The notes under the pieces were generated by a model. It worked only from the letters and a program-made list of their open reading frames with translations, was not told the DNA's origin and did no database searches. A stretch of 64,000 nucleotides of DNA from CAMYOC01 sp963704875 (GTDB lineage: Bacteria; Pseudomonadota; Gammaproteobacteria; Steroidobacterales; XN24), in assembly GCA_963704875.1 (NCBI GenBank), contig CAVPIA010000005.1, forward strand, positions 62,001 to 126,000. Reading direction: 5' to 3'. Positions 44,955-53,759 of this stretch are shown here, piece by piece. Made by a program: the position numbers and the translations under genes. How positions within the stretch are numbered: the first letter of the stretch is position 1; each line of letters opens with the position of its first letter.

Positions 44955-47672
44955 TTACGCTGGTGTCTTCCGCATCCGTTTGAACCGCAGGTGCCAGGAC
45001 AGCTTGTGCAACTCCATGCCGACCAGGATCGACAGACTCAGTGTCATGAGCACCAGCCACAACGCTCCGTCCACCGGCTGGGTGGAGAGCAGCGTGTTGC
45101 CGAATGAGGAGTAAAGCATCGCCACATGGATTGAGAAGGCGACCAGTATCCCGATCATCAGCACCGGGCTTCGCAGCGGCGACAGCGAGAAGGCCGAGCG
45201 CGTTTCGGACCGACAATTGAAGATATGCACGTTCTCGAACAGAACCATCAACAGCAGGACCGCGTTGCGGGCCGAATCGGTGCTCCAGCCGTGATCCAGC
45301 ATCCAGTAAAACAAACCGAAACTGACCAGCCCCATAATCAATGCGCCGACTATTGTGCGCTCGATCATCAGACGGTTGAATACCGGCTCCTGGGGAGAAC
45401 GCGGCGGTCGTTTCAGCTCGTCACCCAGTCCCGGTTCGAAAGCCAGCGCCACATCCTGGATGCCGTTGGTTACCAGGTTCAGCCACAGCAGTTGCACTGG
45501 CAACAGCGGCAGCGGCAAGCCAAAGCTGATCGCCAATGCGACCAGTACCACCTCGGCCGCGCCGGTCGAGATCAGCAGATAGATGACATTGCGGATATTG
45601 TCGTATGCGATCCGGCCTTCTTCGATGCCAGCGGTAATGGTCGCGAAGTGGTCGTCGCTGATCACCAGTTCCGCCGCGTCGCGGGCAACATCTGTACCCG
45701 CTCGGCCCATCGCAACGCCGATATTCGCGACCCGCAAGGCGGGTGCATCGTTCGCGCCATCGCCGGTGACGGCGACAAATTGCCCGGCGCGCTGTGCGGC
45801 TTCGACGATCTCCAGCTTCTGGTGTGGCGCCACCCGCGCAAACACTCTGGCCCTGGACATGTAGGCGGACAATTCGTCCGGCGAACTGCGCGACAGCGTC
45901 GCGCCTGTCACAACCTGGTCTTCTGTCTCGGCCAGACCCAGGTCGCGCGCGATACTCAGGGCGGTAATCGGATGGTCGCCGGTCACCATGATGGTGTCCA
46001 CGCCTGCGTCCCGGGCCGCGGCGACAGCTTCCCGCACACCATCGCGCAAGGGATCGATCATGCCAACCAGCCCGAGGCAAACAAGACCTGCGGGTACGGG
46101 TGGCACCGTGACCCCGGTCAGATCCACCGCCATCGTGCCTTCGGCCAGGGCCAGAACGCGGTATCCGTGTTCGGCCATTTGCTGGCTCATCTCGCGCATC
46201 CGATCCAGCACCGCCTGGTCATCAGCGCACATTTCAAGAATGCGCTCGGGCGCGCCCTTGACCATCGCGCTGATACCGTCGTCCACCCGGTGATAGCTGG
46301 CAGCAAACTGGCGTTCGGCTTCGAACGGCAGCTGGTTGATCTGCGGATGATGCTCCAGCGATATATCGCGTCGCCAGCCGAGCTTGTAGGCCATCGTCAG
46401 CAACGCAACGTCGGTGGCGTCACCGCGCCAGGCCCAGCCGCCGTCGGAGTGATGCAGGTCGGCTTCGTTACACAGCACCGCAGCCCGAGCCAGACCGGCG
46501 AGCGCGCCACCCTGGTCGGGCTCTATCGGCAGGCCGTCCTGCAGAAAGCGGCCCTCCGGTACAAAGCCTTCGCCGACCACCTCAAACACGCTGCCGTCGG
46601 CGAGCCTGACTTCACGCACGGTCAGTTCGTTGCAGGTCAGGGTGCCCGTCTTGTCGCTGGCGATCAGCGTACAGCTTCCCAGACCCTCGACCGCGGTGAG
46701 CCGCCGCACAATCACGCCGCGTTTCGCCATCCGCGTGGTGCCGATCGCCAGCGCCACGGTAAGCGCGACCGGCAATCCTTCCGGGATAGCGGACACCGCC
46801 AGCGCGACACCGAAAAGAAACATCTCGCTAATCCGGTAACCGCCGAAGGTGACACCGGCGACCGCGACAAAAGCGGCCGCCACCAGCACAGCGATTGCGA
46901 TGCGTCGGGTGAACTCTTCCATCCGCACGACCAGCGGTGGTCGCCCGGAGTCTGTACCCATGACATCCAGCGCGAGACGGCCGATCGCGCTGTCCGGCCC
47001 GGTGGCGGTGACCAGGCCCTGGCAGCGGCCCCGGATCACCATGGAGCCGGCGTGCGCCATGTTGCGGCGATCAGCCAGTGGTGTCTCGGCGCTGCCGGCC
47101 CACTCTGCGTCTTTGGTGACCGCCGTAGACTCCCCGGTCAGCAAGGACTCATCCACGTCAAGGCTTTGGGTGGCAAACAGACGGATATCGGCCGGCACCC
47201 GGTTGCCTGACTCCAGCAACACCAGATCACCGGGCACCAGTTCTTCCGCGTCGATTTCGCGTGTCTGGGTGTTGCGGCGGACCGTGGCGCGGATGCGCAG
47301 CAGTTGTTGCAGCGCCTGGCTGGCCTTCTCTGCCTTGCCTTCCTGGATAGTCCCGATGATGGCGTTGATCAGCAGCACGCCGACGATAAAGGCCGCGTCC
47401 TTGACTTCACCCAGCGCCAGAGAGACGGCCGCTGCGATCGCCAGCACATAGATCAGCGGACTGCGGAATTGTCGGCCGGCAATCGCCCATAGACTCGGCG
47501 GCGGCGCATGCGGCAGGGCATTAGGGCCGTGTCGCTGCAGACGCCGCTCTGCCTCATCCTGCGTCAGGCCCTTGTTGTCAGTCGCAAGCTCGCTGGCGAT
47601 CTCGGCCGGGTTCATCCCGTGCCAGGCCTTCTCTGGCCGTGCTTCCACCAGCCGGTGGTCTGTCCTGCTCAT
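44955..47672 (-). CDS. P-type cation-transporting ATPase (type II)
   Basis: A 905-residue P2-type ATPase. It has an N-terminal cation ATPase domain (ASELATDNKGLTQDEAERRL), the actuator TGES loop (LLTGESTAV), the M4 ion site AIPEGLPVALTVAL and the phosphorylation motif SDKTGTLTCNEL. KGAPERIL is in the nucleotide domain, followed by TGDGANDAPAL and six C-terminal helices. The PEGLP motif places it with Ca2+/Na+/K+-type pumps (PMR1/SERCA-like). The start at 47672 follows GGGGAC. The exact ion is undefined. It is monocistronic. Confidence 0.88.
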   Translation of the reverse strand: MSRTDHRLVEARPEKAWHGMNPAEIASELATDNKGLTQDEAERRLQRHGPNALPHAPPPSLWAIAGRQFRSPLIYVLAIAAAVSLALGEVKDAAFIVGVLLINAIIGTIQEGKAEKASQALQQLLRIRATVRRNTQTREIDAEELVPGDLVLLESGNRVPADIRLFATQSLDVDESLLTGESTAVTKDAEWAGSAETPLADRRNMAHAGSMVIRGRCQGLVTATGPDSAIGRLALDVMGTDSGRPPLVVRMEEFTRRIAIAVLVAAAFVAVAGVTFGGYRISEMFLFGVALAVSAIPEGLPVALTVALAIGTTRMAKRGVIVRRLTAVEGLGSCTLIASDKTGTLTCNELTVREVRLADGSVFEVVGEGFVPEGRFLQDGLPIEPDQGGALAGLARAAVLCNEADLHHSDGGWAWRGDATDVALLTMAYKLGWRRDISLEHHPQINQLPFEAERQFAASYHRVDDGISAMVKGAPERILEMCADDQAVLDRMREMSQQMAEHGYRVLALAEGTMAVDLTGVTVPPVPAGLVCLGLVGMIDPLRDGVREAVAAARDAGVDTIMVTGDHPITALSIARDLGLAETEDQVVTGATLSRSSPDELSAYMSRARVFARVAPHQKLEIVEAAQRAGQFVAVTGDGANDAPALRVANIGVAMGRAGTDVARDAAELVISDDHFATITAGIEEGRIAYDNIRNVIYLLISTGAAEVVLVALAISFGLPLPLLPVQLLWLNLVTNGIQDVALAFEPGLGDELKRPPRSPQEPVFNRLMIERTIVGALIMGLVSFGLFYWMLDHGWSTDSARNAVLLLMVLFENVHIFNCRSETRSAFSLSPLRSPVLMIGILVAFSIHVAMLYSSFGNTLLSTQPVDGALWLVLMTLSLSILVGMELHKLSWHLRFKRMRKTPA

Positions 47673-47828
47673 CAAAGCAGTCCCCGTGGCGGGAAGGGCG
47701 GGTGTTCCGCTGAACAAATTCCCACACCCTTAAGCATAGGTCCCGACGCGGGCTGTCGACAGTAGGTAGATTGCCACCAGAATGGCGGCGGCGGCTGCGC
47801 TCTGCGCCGACGACGCTATGCCTGTGGG

Positions 47829-48623
47829 TCAGGGCTCCCGGCGCTGCGCCGGCAAGGACCGCCCCGGCCATGGGATCAACATGGGCACCCGGCTCCGGTA
47901 GGCCTGGTATTCCTCACCCAGATCGCGGACGGCTTCGCGTTCTTCGAAATACACGCCGATCAGGATGTATACAGTGAATCCAGCGGCCAGCAGGGCATGC
48001 CCCACGGTCAGATGCGGTGTAAACCAGACGCCCGCGATTACGCCAAGCATCATCGGGTGACGGCAAAACCGATAGCCGGCGCGTATCTGAAACGGCACTG
48101 GCGTGTACTCGCGTCCGGCATAGTGGAGCCGCGCCTGGCGCAGGCCAATCAAGTCCGCCTGACTGATCCACGTCGTTGATACGGCCATCAAACCCCAGCC
48201 TGCGGCGAACAGCAGCCACATCGGCGCCTGGGCAAGCGGATGCTCAAGCCGCCAGATCGTCACCGGGATCGGACGCCACTGCCAGAACAGCAGCGCCAGC
48301 ACCAACACCGATGCGAGCACGTAGGTGCTACGCACCGCCGCCGGCGGCACCTGCCGGCTTAGCCACTGTCTGAACCAGGGCCGCGCCATGACGCTGTGCT
48401 GAAGGCCGAACAGCGCGAGCAATTCCAGGTTGATCATCAGGGCCAGCGGCCAGGCTGACATCGTTCCGCTGTCGACAGTCTTCGGTACCAGGAAACCGCC
48501 GACAAAACCGAGCAGATAGATTGCCGACAAGATGAAAAGGCCCCAGACGATCCAGGCATAGGCCAGCACAATACCCGCGCCTGTATTGCGCTTGCCGGCC
48601 AGGCCGGTGAGCTGGTCGCTCAT
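47829..48623 (-). CDS. mddA: Methanethiol S-methyltransferase-like membrane enzyme
   Basis: A 264-residue integral membrane protein of the NnrU/ICMT-like fold. MddA-type signatures include GFLVPKTVDSGT, LFGLQHSVMARPWF, RSTYVLASVLVLALLFWQWR, FCRHPMMLG and GVYFEEREAVRDLGEEY. MddA methylates methanethiol to dimethylsulfide with SAM. The start at 48623 overlaps the stop of the phosphatase gene (ATGA), so the two are translationally coupled. The family call is good; activity on methanethiol is inferred. Confidence 0.72.
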   Translation of the reverse strand: MSDQLTGLAGKRNTGAGIVLAYAWIVWGLFILSAIYLLGFVGGFLVPKTVDSGTMSAWPLALMINLELLALFGLQHSVMARPWFRQWLSRQVPPAAVRSTYVLASVLVLALLFWQWRPIPVTIWRLEHPLAQAPMWLLFAAGWGLMAVSTTWISQADLIGLRQARLHYAGREYTPVPFQIRAGYRFCRHPMMLGVIAGVWFTPHLTVGHALLAAGFTVYILIGVYFEEREAVRDLGEEYQAYRSRVPMLIPWPGRSLPAQRREP

Positions 48624-49141
48624 CGTTCGCGCCATTGCATCACGAATTCGCGTTGCTCGGCGGTTTGCGGCGTATTCGGGAAAACGTCGGACTTCTCCAT
48701 CTGCGGCCAGAGTCGGGCCAGTTCACGCAGGGCCGCGTTGCCGGTCAGCCCATGGCGGACAAAATAACAGCCGATGGCTGTGCCGGTACGCCCGATTCCT
48801 GCCAGACAGTGGATATAGGCAGTGCCACCAGACTCGATTGCGGAGTCAACAACATCGAGGATGGCGACCATGTCGCGACTCCGGTCCGGGACGCCCATAT
48901 CGGTAATAGCGATGCGCTGGTAGACCACATCAAGCTTGCGTTCGGTCGCCAGTTTGCGCAGCGCAGGCTCGTAAGGCCGCAGCTCACCGGCACGGGTCAG
49001 ATCCAGGAAATGCGTGACGCCGTGATCCAGGTATCTGCCAAGCCGGCTGCCGGTATGTTTTTCGTCGCGCGCACCCGGGTATTCACCGGCGAGCAGGCGG
49101 TTGGGTTCGACCCAATAGGTATTCGGGTTAGGACGGCTCAT
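48620..49141 (-). CDS. Dual-specificity-type protein tyrosine phosphatase
   Basis: A 173-residue cytoplasmic phosphatase with the CX5R loop IHCLAGIGRTGTAIG (Cys about residue 112) and a candidate general acid Asp in ITDMGVPDRSRD. The N-terminus is WVEPNRLLAGEYPG, typical of bacterial cysteine phosphatases of this type. It is the first gene of a coupled pair with the mddA-like gene. The substrate is unknown. Confidence 0.82.
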   Translation of the reverse strand: MSRPNPNTYWVEPNRLLAGEYPGARDEKHTGSRLGRYLDHGVTHFLDLTRAGELRPYEPALRKLATERKLDVVYQRIAITDMGVPDRSRDMVAILDVVDSAIESGGTAYIHCLAGIGRTGTAIGCYFVRHGLTGNAALRELARLWPQMEKSDVFPNTPQTAEQREFVMQWRER

Positions 49142-49438
49142 GAGTCAGCTGGGGGGGTGACCGGGAGGATTCCTGACCTGCCAATGATACGTCAGTGCAG
49201 CCCCCGCATTCGCCAACTGGTTCCGGTTTCCGCCCTTGAAGCACCCGCAGGCTCGTGGCCAGACCACCCGGAAATGGCAAATTGTCAGACCACGCCGGGA
49301 TTTCCGCAGGCCTTTTGCGCCAGTACACAGGTCGCGGCGCGGATGGGCGAGGTGGTCGTCGCAGCGGCGCAACACCTGCCGGTGAAGGGTTATAGCCGTT
49401 GAAACGTCTATACAAACAAGGGTCAGGGGAGAAGGGCG

Positions 49439-49549
49439 ATGAGCAGAGGGCGACGACGACGCGATCTCGAGACAGCTGAACTGCTGATGGCCAGCGCCTA
49501 TCTGGGCACGCTGCTGACGCTGGTGTTGGTGCTGGGGCTGGCCGTCTGA
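49439..49549 (+). CDS. Small single-helix membrane protein
   Basis: A 36-residue frame with a purine-rich ribosome site (GGGGAGAAGG) directly upstream. It has a basic N-terminus (MSRGRRRRDLETAE) followed by one hydrophobic helix (LLTLVLVLGLAV) to the stop. Basic-in topology and the strong ribosome site support it. Function unknown. Confidence 0.5.
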   Translation: MSRGRRRRDLETAELLMASAYLGTLLTLVLVLGLAV

Positions 49550-49574
49550 TCCAGGCGGGGGCGGGATCGCCAGT

Positions 49575-49622
49575 CATCCGGCCAATCATCCGGCCAATCA
49601 TCCGGCCAGTCATCTGGCCAGC
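49575..49622. repeat. Four 12-bp tandem repeats (CATCCGGCCAAT family)
   Basis: Two exact CATCCGGCCAAT units are followed by CATCCGGCCAGT and CATCTGGCCAGC; a fifth degenerate unit begins CATGCGGGCCAAT. The array lies between a small membrane protein gene and the NERD gene. Confidence 0.8.
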
Positions 49623-49765
49623 CATGCGGGCCAATTATACGGTCGCCACATATGAGTATCCGGTCACAGATAGCGGGGGTGTCCGCCGCTATCCTTCTGC
49701 CTTGTGACTCCAAGTCAGAAACATGCGCGCCCAGATCGCGCCGCTCACCCGCGGGGAGCACAGGC

Positions 49766-50653
49766 ATGATCCATACACTCGTGCCGATGCTGGTCGCGGT
49801 GGTGCCGGTGATCCTGTTCGGGTTGCTGATTGAAGCGGTGCGGCGTGGCGAGGAAACGCGCCAGCGTCGGGATCCCTTTGTCAGCGAGTTCCTGCGCCCG
49901 GCGGGCTACGGGCGCCAGCGCACGGTCGACACGCTGCAGCTGGATCTGGCCCTGACATTCGGCTTTGGGCTGGCCCTGCCGTTGTGGTTCTATTCGGTGT
50001 GGTTGACGCTGGGGAAAAATACGCTGGGCCCGAGCTGGACCGGATGGCTTTATGCCGGGCTTGGGCTGGCCAGCTTTGTCTACTTCCTGATTCGCACGGT
50101 GGTGATTTACCGAGGCCTGAGCCGTACCCGGCTTGATCTGGACGGCGAGGCCGCATCCGGGCAGGAGTTCGACCGCCTGATGCGAGCCGGAGCAAGGGTG
50201 TTCCACGACATGCCCGGGAACGGGTCGAACATCCACCATATCGTCGTTGGCGCCACCGGGGTGTTGGCGGTTGAATCGATGGCTCACCCGCGACCCGAGC
50301 GCCAGCGCGGGACTGCGGATGCGAGCGTTTCTTTTGATGGGCGCCAGCTGAGATTTCCCGATCACCGCGAAGAAGAGGCCGTGCGGCGCGCGCGCGACAA
50401 TGCGCGCTGGCTCGGCGATTGGCTTAGCGCCGCCTTGAATGAACCGATCGAGGTACGGCCGGTGCTGGCCTTGCCTGGGTGGTTTGTGGAGCGCCAGGGT
50501 TTGAGCGACGTCACCGTGCTCAACCCCAGAGATTGCGCTCGCCACCTCCAGGGGCAACCGAAGTTATCCGAGAAAATGCAGGAACGTGTGGCGTTCCAGA
50601 TCGAGCGGGCTTGCCGCAACGAACGACCCGACAAACGCCGTCGGCGGCGTTGA
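49766..50653 (+). CDS. Membrane protein with NERD nuclease-related domain
   Basis: A 295-residue protein with an N-terminal helix (about residues 2-20), two further helices (about 60-80 and 92-112), and a cytoplasmic NERD-like domain (about 125-285). The domain contains ARVFHDMPGNGSNIHHIVVG, GVLAVESMAHPRP and PVLALPGWFVE. NERD domains belong to the PD-(D/E)XK-like superfamily; here the catalytic set looks incomplete (Glu and a His replacing the usual Lys). The tail is Arg/Lys-rich. GGGGAG precedes ATG 49766. Function unknown. Confidence 0.72.
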   Translation: MIHTLVPMLVAVVPVILFGLLIEAVRRGEETRQRRDPFVSEFLRPAGYGRQRTVDTLQLDLALTFGFGLALPLWFYSVWLTLGKNTLGPSWTGWLYAGLGLASFVYFLIRTVVIYRGLSRTRLDLDGEAASGQEFDRLMRAGARVFHDMPGNGSNIHHIVVGATGVLAVESMAHPRPERQRGTADASVSFDGRQLRFPDHREEEAVRRARDNARWLGDWLSAALNEPIEVRPVLALPGWFVERQGLSDVTVLNPRDCARHLQGQPKLSEKMQERVAFQIERACRNERPDKRRRRR

Positions 50654-50656
50654 GTC

Positions 50657-52018
50657 TCAGGCCCCGGGCAGACGCACCTCAATCCGGGTGCCGCCGAGGC
50701 CAGACAGGGAAATTGCCAGCTCGCCGCCGCGCGGCGTGATGATGTCTCTCACCACCGCCAGCCCGATGCCATGACCGGGTACGCGCTGGTCACCCCGGAT
50801 CCCGCGCTGGACCAGCAGATCAGCTTCCGCGACCGGGATGCCCGGGCCATCGTCCTCCACCACGATTTCGATCCCTGGATGACGCGCGCCCTGTGCATCC
50901 AGCCGTCGCACCTCCAGTCTGACCTGTTTTTTGCACCACTTGCAGGCGTTATCCAGCAAGTTACCAAGGATTTCGGTCAGATCTCCGCGCTCGCCAGGGA
51001 ACATCGCGTCGGCATCGATGCTGCGGGCAATCTGCGGCGACTTTTCCGCATAGACTTTGGCCAGCGCATCACAGATGGCCTCCACCGCAGGTGACACCAG
51101 AGTGCGTTCGCGGCTCATCGTCGCAGCGCCGCTGGCCGCGCGCCGTAGCTGATAGTCGACAATGCCCTGCATGCGGTCGACCTGTTGCTGAATCAGCGCC
51201 GGCTCCGATTCGCCTGTCTCGATCTGGTTGCGCACCACTGCCAGAGGAGTCTTCAGGCTGTGCGCAAGATTATCCAGAGACTCGCGGAATCTCTGGCTGC
51301 GCGCGCGTTCGCCCTCGATCAACGTGTTGACGCTGCCCGCGAGCGCGCCAAGCTCGCGCGGGTAGCCGTCGCTGAGTTGCTGGCGCTCACCGGCTTCAAT
51401 CTGACGCACCTCCTGTTCCGCCTGCCCGAGCGGGCGCAGCAGGAATCGGAGGGCCGCTATTTGCGCGGCAATGATGATCATCGCGAGTACAAAAAACCAG
51501 CTGCCCAGTCGGGTCCGATATTGTTTGATCTGTGCCCTGTAGCCGTCGAGACCGCTGGCGACACTAAACACAAATGCGCGCACGCTGTCGTCATCGAACT
51601 CCCATTCCACCCGCAGACTCGCGTTGAGCAGCTCGGTGCCGTCATCGAGCTCGACCGTCTTGAACAGGATGCGGCCCGGTGCGTCCGGAGCCGGCGCCGG
51701 AAGACGCAGACCGGTAGCGGACGCCGAAATCCACACGGTCTCGCCATCGGCTTCGGTGACCTGCGCATAGAGGCCGGATCCGGGACGGGAGAAGCGAGTT
51801 TCCGGCAACGCGTTCGGCAGGATGAGCCGGGCGGAAGCACCCGGGTCCGCAGCCGTCAGCAAGCCGAGGACCTGGGATTCGAGCAGGTCTTCCAGCGCCT
51901 GCTCGGCAGCCCGCCGGAAGGCGCCATCGAGCGCGACGAACGCGAAACTGAAGAACACACCGAGCAGCAGGGTGGCCCCGAGCATGACACGCCGGGTCAG
52001 CGAGGCCGGTCGCTTCAT
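50657..52018 (-). CDS. phoQ: PhoQ-like sensor histidine kinase
   Basis: A 453-residue kinase with two membrane helices (about residues 12-32 and 170-190) around a periplasmic sensor containing acidic clusters (ELDDGTELL, WEFDDDSVRAF), which fits divalent-cation or cationic-peptide sensing. A HAMP-like linker precedes the H-box LAHSLKTPLAVVRNQ, nearly identical to E. coli PhoQ. N-box ILGNLLDNACKWC, G1 EDDGPGI and G2 GHGIGLAVV follow. It phosphorylates the PhoP-like regulator whose stop overlaps its start (ATGA). Confidence 0.86.
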   Translation of the reverse strand: MKRPASLTRRVMLGATLLLGVFFSFAFVALDGAFRRAAEQALEDLLESQVLGLLTAADPGASARLILPNALPETRFSRPGSGLYAQVTEADGETVWISASATGLRLPAPAPDAPGRILFKTVELDDGTELLNASLRVEWEFDDDSVRAFVFSVASGLDGYRAQIKQYRTRLGSWFFVLAMIIIAAQIAALRFLLRPLGQAEQEVRQIEAGERQQLSDGYPRELGALAGSVNTLIEGERARSQRFRESLDNLAHSLKTPLAVVRNQIETGESEPALIQQQVDRMQGIVDYQLRRAASGAATMSRERTLVSPAVEAICDALAKVYAEKSPQIARSIDADAMFPGERGDLTEILGNLLDNACKWCKKQVRLEVRRLDAQGARHPGIEIVVEDDGPGIPVAEADLLVQRGIRGDQRVPGHGIGLAVVRDIITPRGGELAISLSGLGGTRIEVRLPGA

Positions 52019-52698
52019 CCGCTGGCCCGGTCGAGTCGCCAGCGATAGCCGCGGCCGCGCAGGGTTTCTATCGGATTGAGCGTGCTGTCAGGATCAAGTT
52101 TGCGGCGCAATCGGCCAATGAACACCTCGATGACATTCGAATCGCGTTCAAAATCCTGATCGTAGAGTCGATCGGTCAGTTCGCTCTTGGATATGACTTC
52201 GCCTGAGCGTAACAACAGGCACTCGAGCACCCGGTATTCAAAAGCCGTCAGCTCAATCGGCATGTCACTGACGGAGACGCTCTGACCGCGCGTATCGACG
52301 GTGATCGGGCCACTGCTGAGTAATGGGCTGGACCAGCCACCCGCGCGACGCAACAGTGCGTTAACCCGTGCCACCAGTTCTTCCATGTGAAAAGGCTTGA
52401 CCAGGTAGTCGTCAGCGCCGGCGCCCAGGCCGTCGACCTTCTCTTCCCAGCGGCCGCGGGCGGTGAAGATCAGGATCGGGAAGTCGTAACCGTCACGCCG
52501 CAGTTTGCGGATCAGATCCATGCCAGGGAGGCCGGGCAAACCAAGATCGACTATGGCCACGTCCGGATCAAACTCGGTTGCAAAATACAGGCCCTCGTCG
52601 CCGTCGCCGGCAGCATCCACGGTAAAGCCGTCGTGGCGCAGCCGCTTGGCGACCCCTTCGCGCAGAGCCGTTTCGTCCTCAACAATCAGGATACGCAT
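52015..52698 (-). CDS. phoP: PhoP-like OmpR-family response regulator
   Basis: A 227-residue regulator: receiver with ILIVEDE, phospho-Asp in VAIVDLGLPG, Thr in LIFTARG and Lys in DYLVKPFHMEE, followed by a winged-helix DNA-binding domain (LTAFEYRVLECLLLR, SNVIEVFIGRLRRKL, IETLRGRGYRW). The pattern AIVDLGLP plus KPFH closely follows E. coli PhoP. It is predicted to bind the GTTCAG-N5-GTTCAG boxes at 53738-53776, which would make the operon autoregulated, and the box at 6888. Confidence 0.88.
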   Translation of the reverse strand: MRILIVEDETALREGVAKRLRHDGFTVDAAGDGDEGLYFATEFDPDVAIVDLGLPGLPGMDLIRKLRRDGYDFPILIFTARGRWEEKVDGLGAGADDYLVKPFHMEELVARVNALLRRAGGWSSPLLSSGPITVDTRGQSVSVSDMPIELTAFEYRVLECLLLRSGEVISKSELTDRLYDQDFERDSNVIEVFIGRLRRKLDPDSTLNPIETLRGRGYRWRLDRASG

Positions 52699-52704
52699 GG
52701 CGGA

Positions 52705-53019
52705 TCAGCGGATTTTGCCGGACTGTGCATCGACCTTGACGGTGCGCACCCGACCGCCATCGGTAAGGAACTTGATCCGGTAAAACTTTTTCCCGTTGTT
52801 ACCGCGGGATTCCGCCTTAAGGATCGTGATATCGCCGTAGCGTTGCCGCACCTTGTTGACGGCCTGATCGAGGCTGATGCCATCGTTCTCGGCCAGGCGC
52901 AGGCTCTGAGTGGTCATGCCGACAAGCAGCGTCGTTGGGCCCGGGCTGGCGGCAGGCGCCTGTACGGTAAATAAGAGCAGAACCGCGGCCGCGGCAACCG
53001 TGAAGTGGAATCGGGACAT
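52705..53019 (-). CDS. PepSY-domain exported protein upstream of phoP
   Basis: A 104-residue protein with a signal peptide (MSRFHFTVAAAAVLLLFTV) and a PepSY-like domain (ISLDQAVNKVRQRYGDITIL, KFYRIKFLTDGGRVRTVKVD). PepSY proteins are often periplasmic partners of two-component systems. The start is uncertain: ATG 53019 gives a canonical signal, ATG 53034 adds five residues, and ATG 53061 has the only strong SD (GAGGAG) but at short spacing. An 11-bp inverted repeat overlaps these sites. It lies six bases upstream of phoP. Confidence 0.75.
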   Translation of the reverse strand: MSRFHFTVAAAAVLLLFTVQAPAASPGPTTLLVGMTTQSLRLAENDGISLDQAVNKVRQRYGDITILKAESRGNNGKKFYRIKFLTDGGRVRTVKVDAQSGKIR

Positions 53020-53044
53020 GGACAGGATTGTCATCCATGTCCCG
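53012..53044 (-). promoter_or_regulatory. 11-bp inverted repeat over the PepSY gene start
   Basis: CGGGACATGGA and its exact complement TCCATGTCCCG flank an 11-base loop. The hairpin contains or touches the candidate start codons at 53019 and 53034, so it could limit translation of the PepSY gene within the phoP operon transcript. Confidence 0.5.
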
Positions 53045-53107
53045 GGGCAACGCAATTTCATCCACTCCTCGGGTGCCGGGCGGCTGCGGATATCAAGGGT
53101 CGGCGGC

Positions 53108-53665
53108 TCAGGCCGGGGTCACTTCAACCTGAATCCGGATCCGATCTCCGGGGTGCTCAAGCATCCGCGTCTGGTAGTCGCGGCCGGCATACCGGTAGGT
53201 CACCAGATAGGCTTCCAGTTCAGTGTGACGTTGCGTCTCATAACTTGTCTCGCAACGCTCCACCGGCACGGCCCGCACCGACGCATACCGCGGGCGATAG
53301 TAGGCCTGGTTGCGGCGCTGGCTGTGATCGTTGGCCACACCGGCGCCGATCAGGGTGCCAAGCACGGTCATCGCCTTCTTGCCGTTGCCGCCGCCGAACT
53401 GATGACCGATGACGCCACCGATGATGCCGCCGGCCAGCGTCGGCATGACTGAGCTATGCCGCTGCGGCTCGTTGCGATAGCCCGGCGTCTGTTCATATAC
53501 AGTCTCGGTCCAGCATTCGCGGTGCGGAACCTCAACGCTGACGGTCCGGTAGATCGGCTCAACGGTGACTACTTTCGCGTACTGCTGCTCGCTGTGGCGG
53601 GCCAGCGTCACGGAGGGCAGCACCAGGGCCATAGCGGCCAGTCCTATCAGTGTCTTGCGCAGCAT
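53108..53665 (-). CDS. Exported glycine-zipper 2TM-domain protein, first gene of the phoP operon
   Basis: A 185-residue protein with a signal peptide (MLRKTLIGLAAMALVLPSV) and a VEPIYRTVSVEVPHRECW region. A glycine zipper follows (LAGGIIGGVIGHQFGGG to about TLIGAGVAND), then a C-terminal basic/Tyr-rich domain with a second Cys. Glycine-zipper proteins of this kind sit in the outer membrane or periplasm. AAAGGAG precedes the ATG. Its promoter carries a PhoP-type box. The last gene of the divergent operon (60164) resembles it without the zipper, which suggests a shared role. Confidence 0.78.
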   Translation of the reverse strand: MLRKTLIGLAAMALVLPSVTLARHSEQQYAKVVTVEPIYRTVSVEVPHRECWTETVYEQTPGYRNEPQRHSSVMPTLAGGIIGGVIGHQFGGGNGKKAMTVLGTLIGAGVANDHSQRRNQAYYRPRYASVRAVPVERCETSYETQRHTELEAYLVTYRYAGRDYQTRMLEHPGDRIRIQVEVTPA

Positions 53666-53721
53666 AGTCTTTACTCCTTTTCTGCTACCTGGCGACGGGG
53701 ATCTCCCCTTTCGCGACTCCA

Positions 53722-53754
53722 ACATTACGCCGCTGGTCTGAACCGTCGCTGAAC
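53722..53754 (-). promoter_or_regulatory. PhoP-type box and -10 for the phoP operon
   Basis: Read on the minus strand, GTTCAG-CGACG-GTTCAG (53738-53754) is followed ten bases later by TAATGT (53722-53727), a -10-like hexamer. It drives toward the glycine-zipper gene, PepSY, phoP and phoQ. Confidence 0.6.
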
Positions 53755-53759
53755 GCGCC

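Noticed and set aside
45225..47210. 661-codon open frame on the plus strand
   Set aside because: It lies wholly antisense to the P-type ATPase, whose motifs are clear. It has low-complexity His/Gln/Arg composition and no signal or fold, a GC-rich shadow.
49575..49622. CRISPR-like short repeats
   Set aside because: Units are only 12 bp and contiguous, with no spacers and no cas genes.
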